From NCBI GenBank assembly GCA_029857855.1, contig JAOUGG010000168.1, positions 1-6,149 on the forward strand: DNA of 6,149 bases, in the 5' to 3' direction. Within the stretch, counting starts at the first letter, position 1; each line of letters begins with the position of its first letter. Positions 5,845 to 6,149 of this stretch are shown one piece after another. A program made the translations under genes and the position numbers. Source of the stretch: Acidimicrobiia bacterium (lineage in GTDB: Bacteria > Actinomycetota > Acidimicrobiia > Acidimicrobiales > SZUA-35). The notes below the pieces were generated by a model. It had not been told where the DNA came from. It saw only the letters and a list, made by a program, of their open reading frames with translations, and searched no databases.

Positions 5845-6149
5845 ATGGTGGAACAGGTCGAGGTGTTGGAAGTTCATGAGCTCTCGACGTCGATCGCTGG
5901 CTTGGATGTCGAGTACGTCCGCACCGACCGTGGGGTCGGCCCGAGTCGGGTGACGTTCGTCGAGACCGACGACCTGGTGGTGAGCTTGGGCGAGATGGGG
6001 TTCTCGGCGACCGCTACCACGGAGATCCCCGAGGGGCTCGTGGTGTTCGGTTTGATCACTCGGGCTGTGTCGGGAGGGGTGTGGTGTGGGATCGAGCTTG
6101 CAGCGGGGCAGCTCTTCGTGTTCACCCCGGGTACGACGTTCGCCGCGAA
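5845..6149 (+). CDS. Putative AraC-family regulator, N-terminal part (3' end outside window)
   Basis: The first 101 codons of an open frame run off the window edge. The visible protein is a beta-rich domain with no signal peptide or membrane segment: GLDVEYVRTDRGVGPSRVTF (19–38), TDDLVVSLGEMGFSATATTEIPEG (41–64), VVFGLITRAVSGGVWCGIELAAGQLFVFTPG (67–96). The spacing of a W.G segment followed by LAAGQLFVFTPGT resembles the cupin-like N-terminal sensor half of AraC-type transcription regulators, in which a DNA-binding helix-turn-helix pair would follow downstream. That part is not visible, so the assignment is by resemblance only. It is divergent from the small gene at 5415–5692 across a 152-base gap. 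Whether it belongs to the integrated element or to the host chromosome cannot be told from here. Confidence 0.5.
   Translation, partial: MVEQVEVLEVHELSTSIAGLDVEYVRTDRGVGPSRVTFVETDDLVVSLGEMGFSATATTEIPEGLVVFGLITRAVSGGVWCGIELAAGQLFVFTPGTTFAA

Noticed and set aside
1..6149. CRISPR array, insertion-sequence ends, second tRNA attachment repeat
   Set aside because: No regularly spaced repeats, no paired terminal inverted repeats and no second copy of the tRNA 3' end were seen by reading the window.

Overview
This 6.1-kb window is high-GC bacterial DNA, most likely from an actinobacterium. The pgk–tpiA–secG gene order, a TAATG-coupled exported solute-binding lipoprotein and an apparently leaderless secG all fit. 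An Acidimicrobiia-type host is my best guess, but it is inference and not proven by the sequence.

Bases 1–4080 are an intact, co-directional (+) chromosomal block. It holds the 3' part of pgk (phosphoglycerate kinase), complete tpiA (triosephosphate isomerase), a complete 655-aa family-5 (Opp/Dpp-type) extracytoplasmic solute-binding lipoprotein whose start codon overlaps the tpiA stop, and secG. PGK and TPI act in consecutive parts of lower glycolysis. The binding protein and SecG act at the membrane. No permease or ATPase for the binding protein is in view.

Bases 4081–4284 hold a short spacer with a possible promoter, then a complete tRNA-Leu(GAG) with encoded CCA. The tRNA 3' half doubles as the 3' end of an oppositely oriented large serine recombinase gene, the usual layout of an element integrated at a tRNA.

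Bases 4263–5692 (minus strand) look like a decayed integrated element. The recombinase keeps its recombinase domain, zinc ribbon, coiled coil and C-terminal tail. It has lost the whole N-terminal catalytic resolvase domain and carries a one-base frameshift in an A run. Abutting it is a small unrecognised gene, also frameshifted.

Bases 5693–5844 are a divergent intergenic region with a perfect 9-bp GC-rich hairpin and a possible promoter. The window ends in the 5' part (101 codons) of a + strand gene resembling the N-terminal sensor half of an AraC-type regulator.

No complete new defence or mobile system can be supported. The most notable points are the tRNA-overlapping, catalytically headless serine recombinase and the unusual gene inserted in the glycolysis–secG operon.
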